NCBI GenBank assembly: GCA_964023205.1
Contig: OZ026844.1
Coordinates: 29,869,326 to 29,933,325, forward strand
Direction of reading: 5' to 3'
DNA length: 64,000 nucleotides
DNA from: Lutraria lutraria
Lineage: Eukaryota; Mollusca; Bivalvia; Venerida; Mactridae
Shown: piece by piece, positions 10,050 through 22,251 of the stretch
Numbering within the stretch: position 1 is the first letter of the stretch
Layout: each line of letters starts with the position of its first letter
Notes under the pieces: model-generated
What the model saw: only the letters and a program-made list of their open reading frames with translations
Told to the model about the DNA's origin: nothing
Databases searched by the model: none
Program-made: the position numbers and the translations under genes

Positions 10050-11763
10050 AATACTAGTCAAAATCATGAATCAGTATATAAACATTGAGAATTACGTGAA
10101 TTTTCAATATTTTTGCCTAATGATGACAAAGATTAACAAAGAACGATTACGCTGCTACACTTTTGAGTACGAAAATACTTTTTTGAGTACGAAAATACGT
10201 AGAACGAAAGTTCGTACAGTTTTACTAGAATAATCTCCCTTGGCATGAAATTTCGTCTGCACGTTTTGATCGCGTCTTGGTATAGGCATCATTCATTAGG
10301 ATGAAAAATGTGTGTTCCATCGAGATTGGCCGAGGACACTATCTCTTGATGAAGGAAACCATCGATGATAAGTATAAATAGTGACTCGTATTGTCGATGT
10401 TGCCGCTATGGAAGAATTCTCGAAATTGCCTTTAATTGGAGATTAATCGAGGTACATGTAATTTCTCCTTATTGGGAATATTATTTTCAAAACCTGTTTT
10501 TATTTACATGCTGTTGCCAAATTGAGAGACTGGCATCATTAAAGACATTGAACAGCTACTATATAAGTGCCCCCCCCCCCAAAAAAAAACCACATGAGGT
10601 CTAATCTCTTAATTGTTTTATTGCCCCTAATGGGATTAATTAATCCTGTCTTTTCACGGTCAGCTAAGTGTCTGTAGACTTGACACCTAGTCATGCGTGT
10701 ACAATTTTATTGATTTTTTGTGATAATTAGTTTATGGATAACTTCCTGTTGTTATTATAGGCCTATAAGCGTTTTATGCAATAAATGAATGTTATCCTTT
10801 AATTACCAGATTATGTAAAACAGTAACAGACTTCAACATATACTAGAATATAACAATTACTGTCACTACCATTTTATTCCTGTCATTTTTTCTTCTTTAT
10901 ACATTAAAATTGCAACTGAATGCTTAATTCTTCTGTTTCTAAATAAAATCATTCTAATTATACATGAAATTATTTTTTACAATATAACTATCATAATCTT
11001 TAAAATAACTTGCAAAGAAACTATGTTTATACCAGTACAGCTTGAGAAAATATATTGGTTACAAATATTTAATTTAAAAGGCAAAGGTGTTTGTATTAAT
11101 TTCACAAAATGATGGACTGTTTAAATTGATGTGAAATACATTTGCAAATGTGTTTGAAGTGTAGAGCATTTATGTTAGTAATAAACTTCTTTAATCATAT
11201 TAAATGAGCTGTCTATTAATATTTTGCATTTAATATAAACATACTTTTAAAAAAAAAAAAAAATAATTTATATATATTATTAATTAAACACTGAATCAAT
11301 TTAAGTATCTATACAGTAGCTATATATTAGCCATATAGCCACTGATTATGAAATTAGAAGCTAGTCTATCAATGACCCTGTCAGTTTTATTGGACTCCCT
11401 ACTGTGGAATATACAGGACTGCTGGGTCTTAGTCACATGCCTCGCATTCCTGGTTCAATGTCTCTAACGGATTTTCAAGGCATTGCCTCTGTAGGAAGAA
11501 AAGGCAGTATTTTTAAATCATGAGTTTGTTTTCGTGAAAAGAAGAGAAAAATATAAATCCATTGGATGTTTGTTACTTTTATATTTTTTCCTGTAAATCA
11601 ATCGGTTACAGAAGTAGATCTATACAGCTTAAATTTTAGTAGTTGCGGTTTTTGAAAACAGAATGCAATTAAGCCAATGAACTGATAAATGTAATGTATC
11701 TTAGCCCTATAGGCAGTGTAAGTTCATCATACAGTTTTAACACCATAACCTGTCATCGAATGT
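10050..11763. other. AT-rich non-coding stretch with a short tandem repeat
   Basis: Two copies of TTTTGAGTACGAAAATAC sit at about 10161-10198. A C9-10/A9 run is at about 10569-10589 and a poly-A run near 11250. No gene recognised. Confidence 0.4.
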
Positions 11764-12077
11764 TTACCTAGATAAAAATCCTTCAAACACTGCTATTGTG
11801 TTACGGAATTTTGAAATTTGAACGGTGAGGTCGTATCTGCATTGAAGTTCAGGACGATCACGCCTTATGCCAGGTTGAAAAGAAGTAGCTGAAGCTGATC
11901 CAAGGACAAACCCAAGGTATTTACATTTGATTTTGTACAGTGCAACCAATTTTTTTCTAACAATCGAACCAATGCCCTGCACAGATTTGCAGGAAATCTT
12001 CCAACTTGTCTCCCAGCTATCTGTCTGAGAACTACTCCTTCATCTGTAATAATGCCAGAGTTCCATGGGATATTCAT
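11764..12077 (-). pseudogene. Decayed HIRAN-like coding fragment
   Basis: Two overlapping minus frames carry one protein-like sequence broken by a frameshift. Frame one has GVVLRQIAGRQVGRFPANLC followed by RALVRLLEKN; frame two resumes with KYLGFVLGSASAT...ELQCRYDLTV. The pattern of a hydrophobic stretch, GxxVGxxPxxLxxxLxxLL and a later ELxCxY recalls HIRAN-type domains seen in many repeat-associated invertebrate proteins. This rests on pattern memory only. The frameshift near 11940 and lack of flanking exons make it a relic. Confidence 0.35.
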
Positions 12078-12232
12078 TGAGTGATGACATATATAACCAC
12101 TTTGGTTGCATTCATGTCAAGTCCGTTTTCCGGCTCGTGTAATAACTTTATCAGTACCTCTGTCTGTGGTATTATATATATGTGAAACACATGGTACCCT
12201 TTAATTGACCAGTGACTTCCAATTTAAAGTTA

Positions 12233-12310
12233 AAATCAACAAAGCAAGTAAAGCAACAACCCCACAGTAGATTCTCAAAAAATTGTTTCTTTACTTGCTT
12301 CGTTGATTTT
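12233..12310. repeat. Short hairpin, about 28-bp arms
   Basis: AAATCAACAAAGCAAGTAAA (left) is inverted as TTTACTTGCTTCGTTGATTT (right), around a loop containing CCCCACAGTAG. It could be a miniature foldback insertion. No coding content. Confidence 0.6.
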
Positions 12311-12409
12311 TCCAGTAGGCTACGAGCAAATTATATGATAAATAAGTAAAATATATTTGCAAAGAATGTATTTCAAAATTCTGAGAATAATATCCTTTGA
12401 ATCACTCTG

Positions 12410-13336
12410 TAGAACAAGTTGAGCATATACACTCAGAGAAGGATGAAGTTTGTGAATCTGCTTTAAATTTTAATAAGATGTTTGTCAGCATGCAGTTTGA
12501 TAAAGATATTAAACTTGATATTGCATGTTTATATAAAGATTCAAGAAAACATGTTGATTGCCTTCTTAAGTATGATCCAAAGAAATGGCTTAGAAGAAAG
12601 GAAGAGGGACAAAGGCGTGATCATCCCTAGTCGATGTATCAACAGAAAATGATTGGGTCAAAGTATTCCAGAATTTAGATTCTTTAAATAAGGTATATCA
12701 AAAGTTTTACTCTTTGGTGGTTGAGAACAATAGCATTTTTCCATGCTGGTAATACATGCTTGCTTTACAGTACATTGTATAGTATTAACTCTTTAGCTAA
12801 TAATCAATATGATGTATTCATAATTTTACTTTGATTTATTTCTGCAGATTAAAAAAAGGGTTTGTCAGTATGACTTCATGTGAAGAAGAGAAAAAGACAA
12901 CAAAATCTAGGGGATCCAGTAATTCAATACTCCAAAATTGTGCCAGTGAGAGCAGTGCTCAGAGAATTATTGTTTACACCATTCCAGCAGAAAGCTCATA
13001 CTGGTATGAGTATAAATAGAAATATCACACTGTCGCCTACACTTGAAAATATTACTGCCAAAGCACAGTACAGCTGCTTTGCGGTTTGAATATTGTAAAT
13101 GGATATCTATCAAATGATATATTGTGTACAAAAACTACCAGTTGTAAACATCAGAAGAAGAATTTAGTGACTCTTCAGCTGGGTCAGACAATGGGTCAGT
13201 TACAGCAGTTAAGGAAGGACACCTGATGGAGGAATTGTTTAACACAACTGTTAAAGGAAAAGCAAAGAGGCTTACATTAAGTTCTACCATACGCTTGCTA
13301 ATGAAGACTATTTTTTATGTGATAGATTTACACTTG
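12410..13336 (+). pseudogene. Broken coding remnant, unknown family
   Basis: Several protein-like segments in different plus frames follow one another. First is EQVEHIHSEKDEVCESALNF...KYDPKKWLRRKEEGQRR (12410-12620), then SSLVDVSTENDWVKVFQNLD (about 12617-12687), ending AATAAG|GTATAT, which is donor-like. After TTTATTTCTGCAG (an acceptor-like site at 12847) comes CEEEKKTTKSRGSSNS... (from about 12877), with a parallel frame open to 13089. The last is TSEEEFSDSSAGSDNGSVTA...EELFNTTVKGKAKRL (about 13149-13336). The acidic/serine-rich and basic composition looks protein-derived, but frames are broken between blocks. I recognise no family; it could also be a real gene with misjudged splice sites. 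Confidence 0.4.
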
Positions 13337-13399
13337 TAAAGAATATTTTACTAAGAAGTACTGTTTTTTAGATTGGTAATCTCAGGTGAAGTATGAATT

Positions 13400-14275
13400 G
13401 ACTGAAAAAAGGCGAGGCCATGTTAAGCCTTTTATTACCACATTCGTCGAATTTAATATCCCTTTTGTTAGAAAATAAAAGCCTCATATATTATCATTTA
13501 TCATGCAACATTACTTCTAAATAGTATTTTGTAAATGTTTGGGACAAACAATAGAATACATGCAGTTACATCTATTAAAATGTATGAATAAAAGTATGAC
13601 AAAATAAATTAAATAGTTTGAATAAGTTAATAGCAAATTATAATTTCAAAGAAATAAATAGAACCATATAACAGTTTATGCATGTCTAAGCCCATGATGG
13701 GCAAGTTACTACTTAGTGCTTAGTTCACAAACAGAATTTAAGGAAGCTATGTCCTTCCTTGATTTTAGGACTATTTTTACATATCATGCATATGCCCAGA
13801 AAGTACAGCTATCACACCCGATCCAAGTTTTCTTCAGCTTGTATTTCTTTTTACTATACTGTTCACGAGGCCACATAATAATATGTATAAATCGGTCATT
13901 TTCTTCTTTGTTCCCCTAAATTGTGTTGTCGTTGACGACTTCCGATTAATAAATAAACACTTAATTACCAACTTGAACGTTTTATTTCTTATCACCATTG
14001 TCAATAATAAAACTCCCCGCAGCGGTTACCTCCCTTGATCAGTACAGTACAGTAGCAAAGCGTGACGTATCCGGTGTGAGGAGTTCGGTCAATAATATCT
14101 CACAATTCAATGATATATATCGTCAGGGTTTCGCGATTGAATTATTCTAAGGGTGCTCGTGCCCTTTGTTGAATTTTACATTTAAATGCTTCTGTGCGTA
14201 AATTCGGAAAGTCGTTGGCTGTAAAATGGACTACATGAAAAACTTGAAACATTTAAACATTCGACGAAAAATATG
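13400..14275. other. AT-rich stretch, possible first intron of the candidate minus-strand gene
   Basis: No repeat or coding block recognised. Base composition becomes less AT-rich from about 14010 towards the candidate first exon at 14282-14305. Confidence 0.3.
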
Positions 14276-14281
14276 ACTTAC

Positions 14282-14305
14282 CTTCGAACTCGTTGACGCC
14301 GCCAT
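14282..14305 (-). CDS. Candidate first coding exon (eight codons) of an unidentified gene
   Basis: On the minus strand GGGAAAAATGGCGGCGTCAA starts an ATG in strong context (A at -3, G at +4). It encodes MAASTSSK and runs straight into a consensus donor, AAG|GTAAGT. MAA-type starts followed by a near-perfect donor are typical of short animal first exons, and the surrounding sequence has more CpG than the window average. No downstream exon was identified among lower coordinates, so the product is unknown. Chance occurrence or a repeat-derived ATGGCGGC motif (also at 20325, 51633 and 52215) remains possible. Confidence 0.35.
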
Positions 14306-14419
14306 TTTTCCCAGACCCTGTAGTATCAAAACAATATATCACGTGATTATAGACCTTGAAATGTGTCGATAATTGGTACCCAGCCTGTAGTGCGATTAGT
14401 AGGCACTTGTTCTCCGTGA

Positions 14420-16784
14420 TGCTTTGGTTTAAAACATTGTGTCTTATGTCATTCGTATATTAATTGAGGTTCTTTGTCACATGAATAAAATGGAAATAAA
14501 ATATGTCTCCATAATTTCAGAAATAGGTTTCGTCTTTGATTTTGCAAGATCTACTTGGAGCGACACCGTACTTTCACACACCATTCTCGTATTCATGCTT
14601 ACGCCATATTCATACACAAATGAAATGTAGGATTGTAGGTAGAGATTGACTTATTGTGGGTGATTGACACTCTCAGTCTGGCGAGGTGCTCTTTCTGTAT
14701 TACAATTATTTCGAAGATATTACTAGCGAAGTATGTTTCTCTCACCTCAGGCGAGTACACCATGAGGGTTGGAGGACAGTTGCTTACAAAATGGTGAGGG
14801 GTATGTGTATACCAGTAGGCTGTCTAGCAGAAATTGCAATGTTACACTTACCTTAAGACATAGATCAGACAATGTTAATAAATGGCATTAAACAGAATTC
14901 ATGACAACAAAATAGGCAGAATGGTACTACATATAATATATACTGAATAAGTTCATATAGATCAAGTTTAGTCAACGAATCAATAGAAATTCGAGTACCG
15001 CACATTTAATATTTTACATATTTTTTTATATAAGTATGTTCTATGTTTATTGATATTGAGAGAAATTTATTGGGATTGTAGACATATAAAGCCACAGTAT
15101 GTCTTAAATTGGTATTAATCAATGTTCAAAAGACCTCGCAATTAAAATTTGTTAAAATATATCAAATTAAAATGTTTCAAAAAATTTAATGTTACAGAAG
15201 GGTCCCATATCTGATCTCATTTGGTCGTTCCTTCTTTGAGAAATATCTAAAGGAAAACAATATTTAGTATTATACAAGCCATCTTGTTTTCCTTGCATTA
15301 TCTAACAATCTATGCATGATTGAAGAGTCAAGTTTACACCAACCGGGAACACCGGAGACTGTTTTGTACCAAACAATATATATTGTAACAATGTATTGCG
15401 TTAATCTGACATATTCCTTCAGATTTGGCCATGGTAAATATGGCACTAGTTCCAAGAAAAAATTTCAGGCTACAGTTTAGGCTGGCGTATGTTTGATAGA
15501 GATCGGTGAAGAAATAAAATATTATACTTGCGGCTAATGTTTACAATTGTATTTGATGCCTTTAGTGACGTCATGATCACGTGGTATTGTTACACTGGGT
15601 AGAAGTATACTTGTGTTTTAATGTGTCATTCTGTTTTATATGGACCATTTGATATATCTGACAATGCCCCATTCATGAAGCTTATTGTGACTTTATGTAA
15701 ATTTACAACATTAAAGTTATTACTGGTATATTATGGTGTTGGTAATTGTTGAGTTTCATTATGCATTTATTTGAGTTTTGGCTCAATGCGGAGGAATGCA
15801 AATTGAACTGTTTTTGTGAGAAAAAATATGTATAATAGCTATCACCAATACCAGTCTCTTGTGATAAAACTTCAAGCTTGAGATAATGGAAATAAGGGTT
15901 TACCGGTTTGTGTTATCCCTGGTGTTGGTGTGCAAGCCATGGCGATAATGCTCATGTTTGTGTTATGTTTCACTACATGTTGTTATAGTGACCATGTATG
16001 TACCTTATGCCAAAATAAATCTTATCTTAATAGTTTCTATTTGTTTTGGCCTGCTTTCTGTATGAAGTTATTTATGATATAGGTCCAGCAAATTCTTATC
16101 AGTCGTATACTGTAAATATACGATATTTTTGTGTAGGTGTTGTTCCAATATCATTATACACAATAAAAGTTAAGGATTTTTTATAAACAAAATGGACGAC
16201 TTGTAAATACGATGTACATTGTATTACTATTTAGATTTCACGCAAATTATGTGCTTGATTCTTGTCTTTGTCAAGAACATTTTGTTTGCTTTCTGTTCTC
16301 CAAAATGTTTGTTCATACGTCACAACTTACATTCTCTGTCCCCGAAATATATGTTTGCATGTCAATGGACTAAATGACTAACTGCATTAAGATAAAGCAT
16401 ATTTCGACTCATAAATATTTGTACGTCCGTAAATCAACACCATGTGCAGGCTCTAAAATGCTGAATTGGCATAACAATGATAACTAATAAAAAATGTCAG
16501 CTTTTGCACTGTTATTACATGTCTCAAATTCATTAAATGTATTTCATTTCCCAATTCTAAGAAACTCGATAATACTCGAAATTGTCATATTATTACTTGT
16601 GTTTCAGGAAATGTAATTTCAAATTAAAATGGCTTGGGAAATGAAATTGGTTTCAGATTGAGTCATGAAGTAATTTTCTGAGATAAGCTTTTTGAATGTG
16701 TAGTATGTTCCTTATAAATTCTAAGTTATGCAAAATAATATTGTTGTTTCCTCAACTATCTGAACAAAAACCGAGTCTTAATAT
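14420..16784. other. Non-coding stretch
   Basis: No gene or bounded repeat recognised. It contains scattered AATAAA motifs, for example near 16014 with the context GCCAAAATAAATCTTATCTT, a possible 3' end of an unseen transcript. Confidence 0.3.
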
Positions 16785-18203
16785 TAAAGACCCATTAGCT
16801 GTTTGGATGTTAAAATATTAAAGTTGGTCTTATTTTATATTGAAATATGTCTTATCAGTGAAACTGACTTTTACTTGCAATAAAACATTCCGAAAGTGTT
16901 TTTTTAATTACGAAGTGCATACAGAAATGTAGCACAGTGCTTTTTGTCGAGCCCGCTTGTGGTGAGCTCGACATAGTCGCCACAATGGCGGTTGCGTGAC
17001 TGTACGTTAGTTGGTTAGTTAGTTGGTTAGTGTGTCCGTCCGGATCCTTGTCCGGGCTGTATCTCCCTTATGCATGGACACTTTTTAAAATAACTTTTCA
17101 AAACTGTCGAACACCATGAGACGGTGTGCAGTGCACAAAATCCAGGTCTCTAGCACAAAGGTCAAGGTCACACGTCAAAAATGAGCATTATATACCTTGT
17201 CCGGGCTGTATCTCCCTTATGCATGGAAAATTTTTATGATAACATGCCATAATTGTTAAACATCATGCGATGGTGTGCAATGCGCAAGATCCAGGTCTCT
17301 AGCTCAAAGGTCAAGGTCACACTTAGAGGTCAAACGTCAAAAATGATCAATTGTAGACATTGTCCGGGCTGTATCTCCCTTATGCATAGACACTTTTTAA
17401 GATAACTTGCCATAATTGTTAAACACCATGAGACAGTGTTCAGTGCCTGATAACCAGGTCTGTAGGTCAAGGTCACACTTAGAGGTCAAACGTCAAAATG
17501 AGCATTATAAACCCTGTCTGGGCTATATCTCCCTTATGCATTGACATACTTAAAAATGACTTGTGACAGTGTGTCACATCATTTCTTGATGGATTTTGGA
17601 ATTACTTGGCAGAAGTATTTACCATCATGAGACAATGTATGATGCGCAAGACCAAGGCTCGTAGGCTAAAGTTCAAGGTCACACTCAGATGTCAAACATC
17701 AAAAGTGTTATAGACCTTGTCCGGGCTGTATCTCCCTTATGCATTGACTTATTTAAGAATGTCTTGGCAACATACAATGAGACCATGTGTCCTTGGCAAC
17801 ACCCAGATCCATAGGTCAAAGGTCAAGATTACACATTTGGTCAAATATATTTTGTTTGTCTGCAGGGCTGTGCCTTCGGTTTGCATTCAATGATTCTATA
17901 AATTGGTATAAAAGTTTACTTCAATGAAATGAATTGTCATGAACATCACCCATACTTGTTGTTCAAGGGGTCAAGGTCACAAGCTGTCTAAACGGTGGGC
18001 TAGACATGTTGCCCTTGGGCATCGAGTTTTCAAAGGTATTACAAAAACGTGAAAAAGCATCTGACTACATTTTTTAGAGTTGTGACTAAAGAAAAGCATA
18101 ATGTAAATATCGTTCTGGAACAAATAAATATATGTCTTATAATTTACTATCTATTTATCTATTGTTCTTTATTTCTCAATTCAAAAAGCTAATGGGCCTC
18201 TAA
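16784..18203. mobile_element. Older MITE interrupted by a Helentron-like element
   Basis: The outer ends are inverted: AAAGACCCATTAGCTGTTTG near 16785 and CAAAAAGCTAATGGGCCTCT near 18185. The same AAAGTCCCATTAGC-type end bounds the element at 48638. The complete Helentron-like insertion 16946-18026 lies inside; removing it leaves about 340 bp. The nesting implies this MITE is the older of the two. Assignment rests on the inverted ends. Confidence 0.45.
16946..18026 (+). mobile_element. Helentron-like non-autonomous element, family B, with five to six tandem units
   Basis: The 5' subterminal repeat GTCGAGCCCGC (16946-16956) is inverted as GGTGGGCTAGAC (17994-18005). A 5' hairpin GTCGAGC...GCTCGAC follows the start. 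The core repeats a unit beginning TTGTCCGGGCTGTATCTCCC at about 17049, 17202, 17359, 17513 (variant) and 17717. Each unit carries AGGTCAAGGTCACAC; spacing is about 150-200 bp. The 3' end is hairpin TGCCC-TT-GGGCA (18010-18021) then TCGAG|TT. No coding capacity. A truncated copy lies at 39641. Confidence 0.75.
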
Positions 18204-18650
18204 AGTGATTTTTTTATTAAGTTGACAATATTGTTATATGAAGGAAATGTTGAATGCTTGGCCTGAAACTCAGTGGTCTGATTATAATCACAGATGACAG
18301 TATCAGTGATTATAATGACTTAATTGGTTGGGTTTTGGTGTTGTTATGTGTGCTATCTTATCGTATTCTCATTAATCTGTCCATCTCCCTTAATGCGCTT
18401 GAGATATAAACGTTAGACGAATGTTAAGGATAAATAAATAACTTACAAATATAATAATATCATATGAAAAATATGTATTTCTCTTGTCTTAACTTTGTCC
18501 TGCATATATACATTTATTCATCTTATGATTATTGTGATTTTATTGTGTACATTACCCGAATACTGTTTGTACAATGTATATAATTGTTTATATCAATGTG
18601 TCCTTGTTACACAAGATTTAATAAACGTATGTTCTGTTCTGTTCTGTATA
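18204..18650. other. AT-rich stretch ending in (GTTCT)n
   Basis: No gene recognised. A short GTTCTGTTCTGTTCTGT run lies at about 18631-18647, directly before the tRNA-like sequence. Confidence 0.35.
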
Positions 18651-18656
18651 AAGTAG

Positions 18657-18731
18657 GAGGAGCAGTGGTGTAGGGGTAGAGCGTCGGACTCCTAATCCAG
18701 AGGTCGCGGGTTCGAATCCCGTCTGTGGCGG
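18657..18731 (+). ncRNA. tRNA-Arg(CCT)-like sequence, probable SINE head or tRNA pseudogene
   Basis: Box A TGGTGTAGGGGTAGAGC and a perfect box B GGTTCGAATCC are present. The anticodon loop CTCCTAA gives CCT (arginine), and the T stem GCGGG/CCCGT pairs. The acceptor (GGAGCAG with CTGTGGC) has two mismatches, the anticodon stem has a C-A mismatch, and the D loop is short. A functional tRNA is therefore doubtful. The sequence continues as GGAATATGACCGTAATCTTC... without an immediate T-run, which fits a SINE body. Confidence 0.55.
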
Positions 18732-18799
18732 AATATGACCGTAATCTTCACAATCCATCTTTCCCGTGTCATTACTGGTCAGAATCCAGGAAGAAGTCA

Positions 18800-21654
18800 T
18801 CGAGAGTAGTTAATATAAGTTGTAAAAACTTAATTGCTTTTCTATCGATGTAAAATAAATAAGTTTATAACCAATAAAAGCAAGTATTAAGCAATGACAC
18901 GGTCAGTAAACTTACCTACCTACCTTAACCTGGAACAAAACAAATTAATTTGTGCTTTATTTGCCTTTTCCCCAGTTATGATTCATGAGCGGCATATTTT
19001 GCCAGCAAAGGACAGTAAACCTATTATCTCTTGAATAGATATTTAATTCCATTGTAACCTTCGTTTACTTGGGTGTAATATATCTGATAATTCATAGTGT
19101 ATAAGCATTTTAATTGACGACATATTCAATTTTCACCGTGATTCAAAATTAATTAAAATTTCTCCAATAAACTGGCATCTGTACTGTTTGACTATGGTAC
19201 TAAAATATTTTAGGCGCATTAAATAACATGGATTCTATTTTATTAAGAATTGATAAAAGGTTAATGTTCATTTATACATACTAGTATCTTCAGCTGGCAT
19301 TTTACTTGCGTGTTAAATATATGAAATATTTGTATTACATGTTAAACACAGAAACAGACACTTTAGAGGTTCAAGGCTATTGTTCATGGCAACATCTCAT
19401 CTGGGTATATGATATAAGTATACAAGATAACAGAAGCAATGTCGCTGATCTAAAACTTTCGCTTAACACTTTTCTCATCAATTTATTCTTTTGAATCTCT
19501 TTCTGTATAATAAATCCAGTATTGTTTAAAAATGGTTCCTCACAAAGAAATCATCAGACATATTTTATTTGTTAATTCTCATATTTTCTTAGAAAATGAC
19601 ATTCTGTCATTGAGTAAAAGAATATCAACTGTATATGCCAATAAATATCACGCTTTGGTAAATCATTCGTAATACATATCTGTTTACAACAGACTGTGCA
19701 TATCAAGAGTTAGGCAAATATGTGGTAACAAATAAACGGTCAATAAGTTTAAAAGATATCACAATGATTTGATCAGTTTTGAGGATAGGACCGATTCAAT
19801 GACGTGATAATCGTTTACATTGAGTAGTTTGTGATTTGACAACCAGACAGATTTATTATATACACTGTAAGATCCGTGACATCTTCTCAATAAAGTGTAT
19901 TCCAATTCTTCAGAAAACATATACGGACGATTATATTTTACAGATTTGTCAAACAATTCGGATTTTGTGCTTTTCAGAAATATGTTCTATTGGGAGAAAT
20001 ATTTATTAATTTTGATTAAAATGATATCTTAATACATATGTATGAGAATTGTATTATAATTATGTACAATATTCATTGAATAATATACATGTACGTGTTA
20101 CATGTACCTTTGATTTGACAAAAAATGTCGAATTTTCTACATATATATGTGGAGAAGTTGCCTGATCATTGTGATAGTGTTAGTTAGTACTGCAGTCTTC
20201 GAACTATTTTTTTTAATGCACTAGCCCTAACTGTATGTGGACTATTGAAAATGGAAAATTTAGTGGATTAGCGTGAAGACTGATACTGCTTAATGCAGGC
20301 CAGCAAAATTGCTTAGCTGAGCCGGCCGCCATATTAATCTGCAATATCGTTGAAAAAGAACGTTAAACCAACAGAAAAATACTCTTAACTTGTGAACAAA
20401 ACCACAAAAGGGAAAAATGAAATATGAAATTGAAGCTGAAAAGTGTTGACGTTTGTAGGTCATCCAGTTTATTACAAATGTATATCAATAGATACATGCT
20501 GGAGAGGTTCATTGTTCACATTTTGGTTTTTGCATGTACATGTATACACTGTTGGCCTAGCTGTATTCAGAGCTTTATTGTTTGATCCGTCGTATCAATA
20601 AATGCGTCCTGAATAGAGACCATATGGTATGTGTACATAATATAGGTTTATTTAGTTCTTGCATTTCAATTCTGATAACAAAATTATTTTATTTAGCAAA
20701 ATATGTAAATGAAGACCTGTTTTTTAAGATCTTCATTATACATGTATGGATTTTTTTTAAATGTGTTATTTATGTAAGATCTATATGTCAGCACATTATA
20801 TAACTTATTTATAACACGTTAATAAGTATTTTGGTTTCTTCTACCCTCTGTTTTACTTAATTAACAAAATTCTCACATTCACAAATCAAGCTAGATAATA
20901 ACTGTACTGTATTGCTAAATAGATGATTTTGTTCTGTTCTGTTACATTTTATGTTATTTTCAATGTTTGTAAAATAAGTTCACGCATGTAAGTGTATGTT
21001 TATGTTTATTTGACCATGGGCTGTAAATAATTAAAAATATCTGTTTTGTTTCTGTATGCCCAACGTGTCTGCGTGATATATTGTGATAGTGCAGTGTCAG
21101 TTCATTTCTGCACAATAACAACTGATATACTTGATTAATAGGATTACTATATTATGGAAAAATAGATTATTTTTTTATTATGGATTAATTTTACTTAAAA
21201 AGTGTTGATCCTTTTTTGGTAAATTGTATATGAGATATGATTTTAATATTGTGCAATATAGAGGTTTATTTAATGTGAAGATGATCGCTATTCAAAAGTT
21301 CCATTCAGTCAGCTCTGACTTTATATAATTCTATATTTTATGATTCTATTGTAACACAAATAAATATCAACAGTTGAATCACGTCTATGTTGTTTCAATC
21401 GCTTAAATAGGTTATCGTTGCAATGAACCTTATCTGTTTGTACATTCTAAAAACACGATCCATGAGGTTGTTAGGAAGCCAGAATATTCCTATTAGTGTC
21501 AAATGTGACAAGAAAACATACAGTTTAAGAAGCACTATCAATATCTCCGTGACCTTTGATGTATACTGGCGTCAGTTTGTCAGCTAACCACCCAGTTACA
21601 TGTATGCATTGTATTTATCGTTATTTTCATCATTTGATAAAAAGAACCAGACCT
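18800..21654. other. AT-rich non-coding stretch
   Basis: No gene recognised. A short inverted pair CCGTGTCATTACTG (18765-18778) / AAGCAATGACACGG (18888-18901) sits after the tRNA-like head. An ATGGCGGCCGGC on the minus strand near 20336 opens a short frame without donor support. Confidence 0.35.
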
Positions 21655-21965
21655 ATCATGTGATCAATGAAACCCCTGAAGGCGTATATACAGAATAGGA
21701 AAATATTAATTCTGTCCAAAACATTTCTTAGATATGAAGTGGTATTAATATAATGGTGAAAAAAATTTACTTGTCAAGCTTACTTAAATACTGTCTAATA
21801 ATTATTGTACTGTTCACCACACGATCCATGGAACCACAGAAGGCGTATATAAAGCATAGAAAATATTAACGTGTCCAAAAGAATTCTTAGATATGAAGTG
21901 GTATTAATATCAAACTGAAAAACTTACCTTTCCAAGTTGCCTGAATACTGTCTAATATATTCTGT
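21655..21965. repeat. Tandem duplication, about 165-bp unit, two copies
   Basis: Copy one (about 21661-21805) and copy two (about 21824-21960) share the blocks GAAGGCGTATATA, AAAATATTAA, TCTTAGATATGAAGTGGTAT and AATACTGTCTAATA. A fragment ACACGATCCATGAGG at 21453 suggests an earlier partial unit. Non-coding. Confidence 0.65.
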
Positions 21966-22251
21966 TTATCATTTTGATGTCGTGATATACTGTTTTCAGT
22001 AAAAGGTTGAGTCGACTTTAGACGCCCATGTCGTAATTAATCGGTCAACATTGCACACTCTGTGACATTTTTTCAGGATTTTTTATGTGTACATAGTTCT
22101 TTTCCTGTCTCGTTGTTGGAAATGTTATTAGATAACAATATTCACTGTACTGGTTAAACTGCACAGTTAGTTCAACCCTGAAAACTAAATATTTTATTAC
22201 CGCAACGTCCGGTTTTTACTAAACACCATATGTGGCTTTGCAGCAGACCTT

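Noticed and set aside
18657..18731. Functional tRNA-Arg gene
   Set aside because: Acceptor and anticodon stem mismatches and no nearby pol III terminator run; kept only as a tRNA-like sequence.
20325..20340. Second candidate first exon (ATGGCGGCCGGC, minus strand)
   Set aside because: No donor site at a sensible position, and ATGGCGGC motifs recur within repeats in this window.
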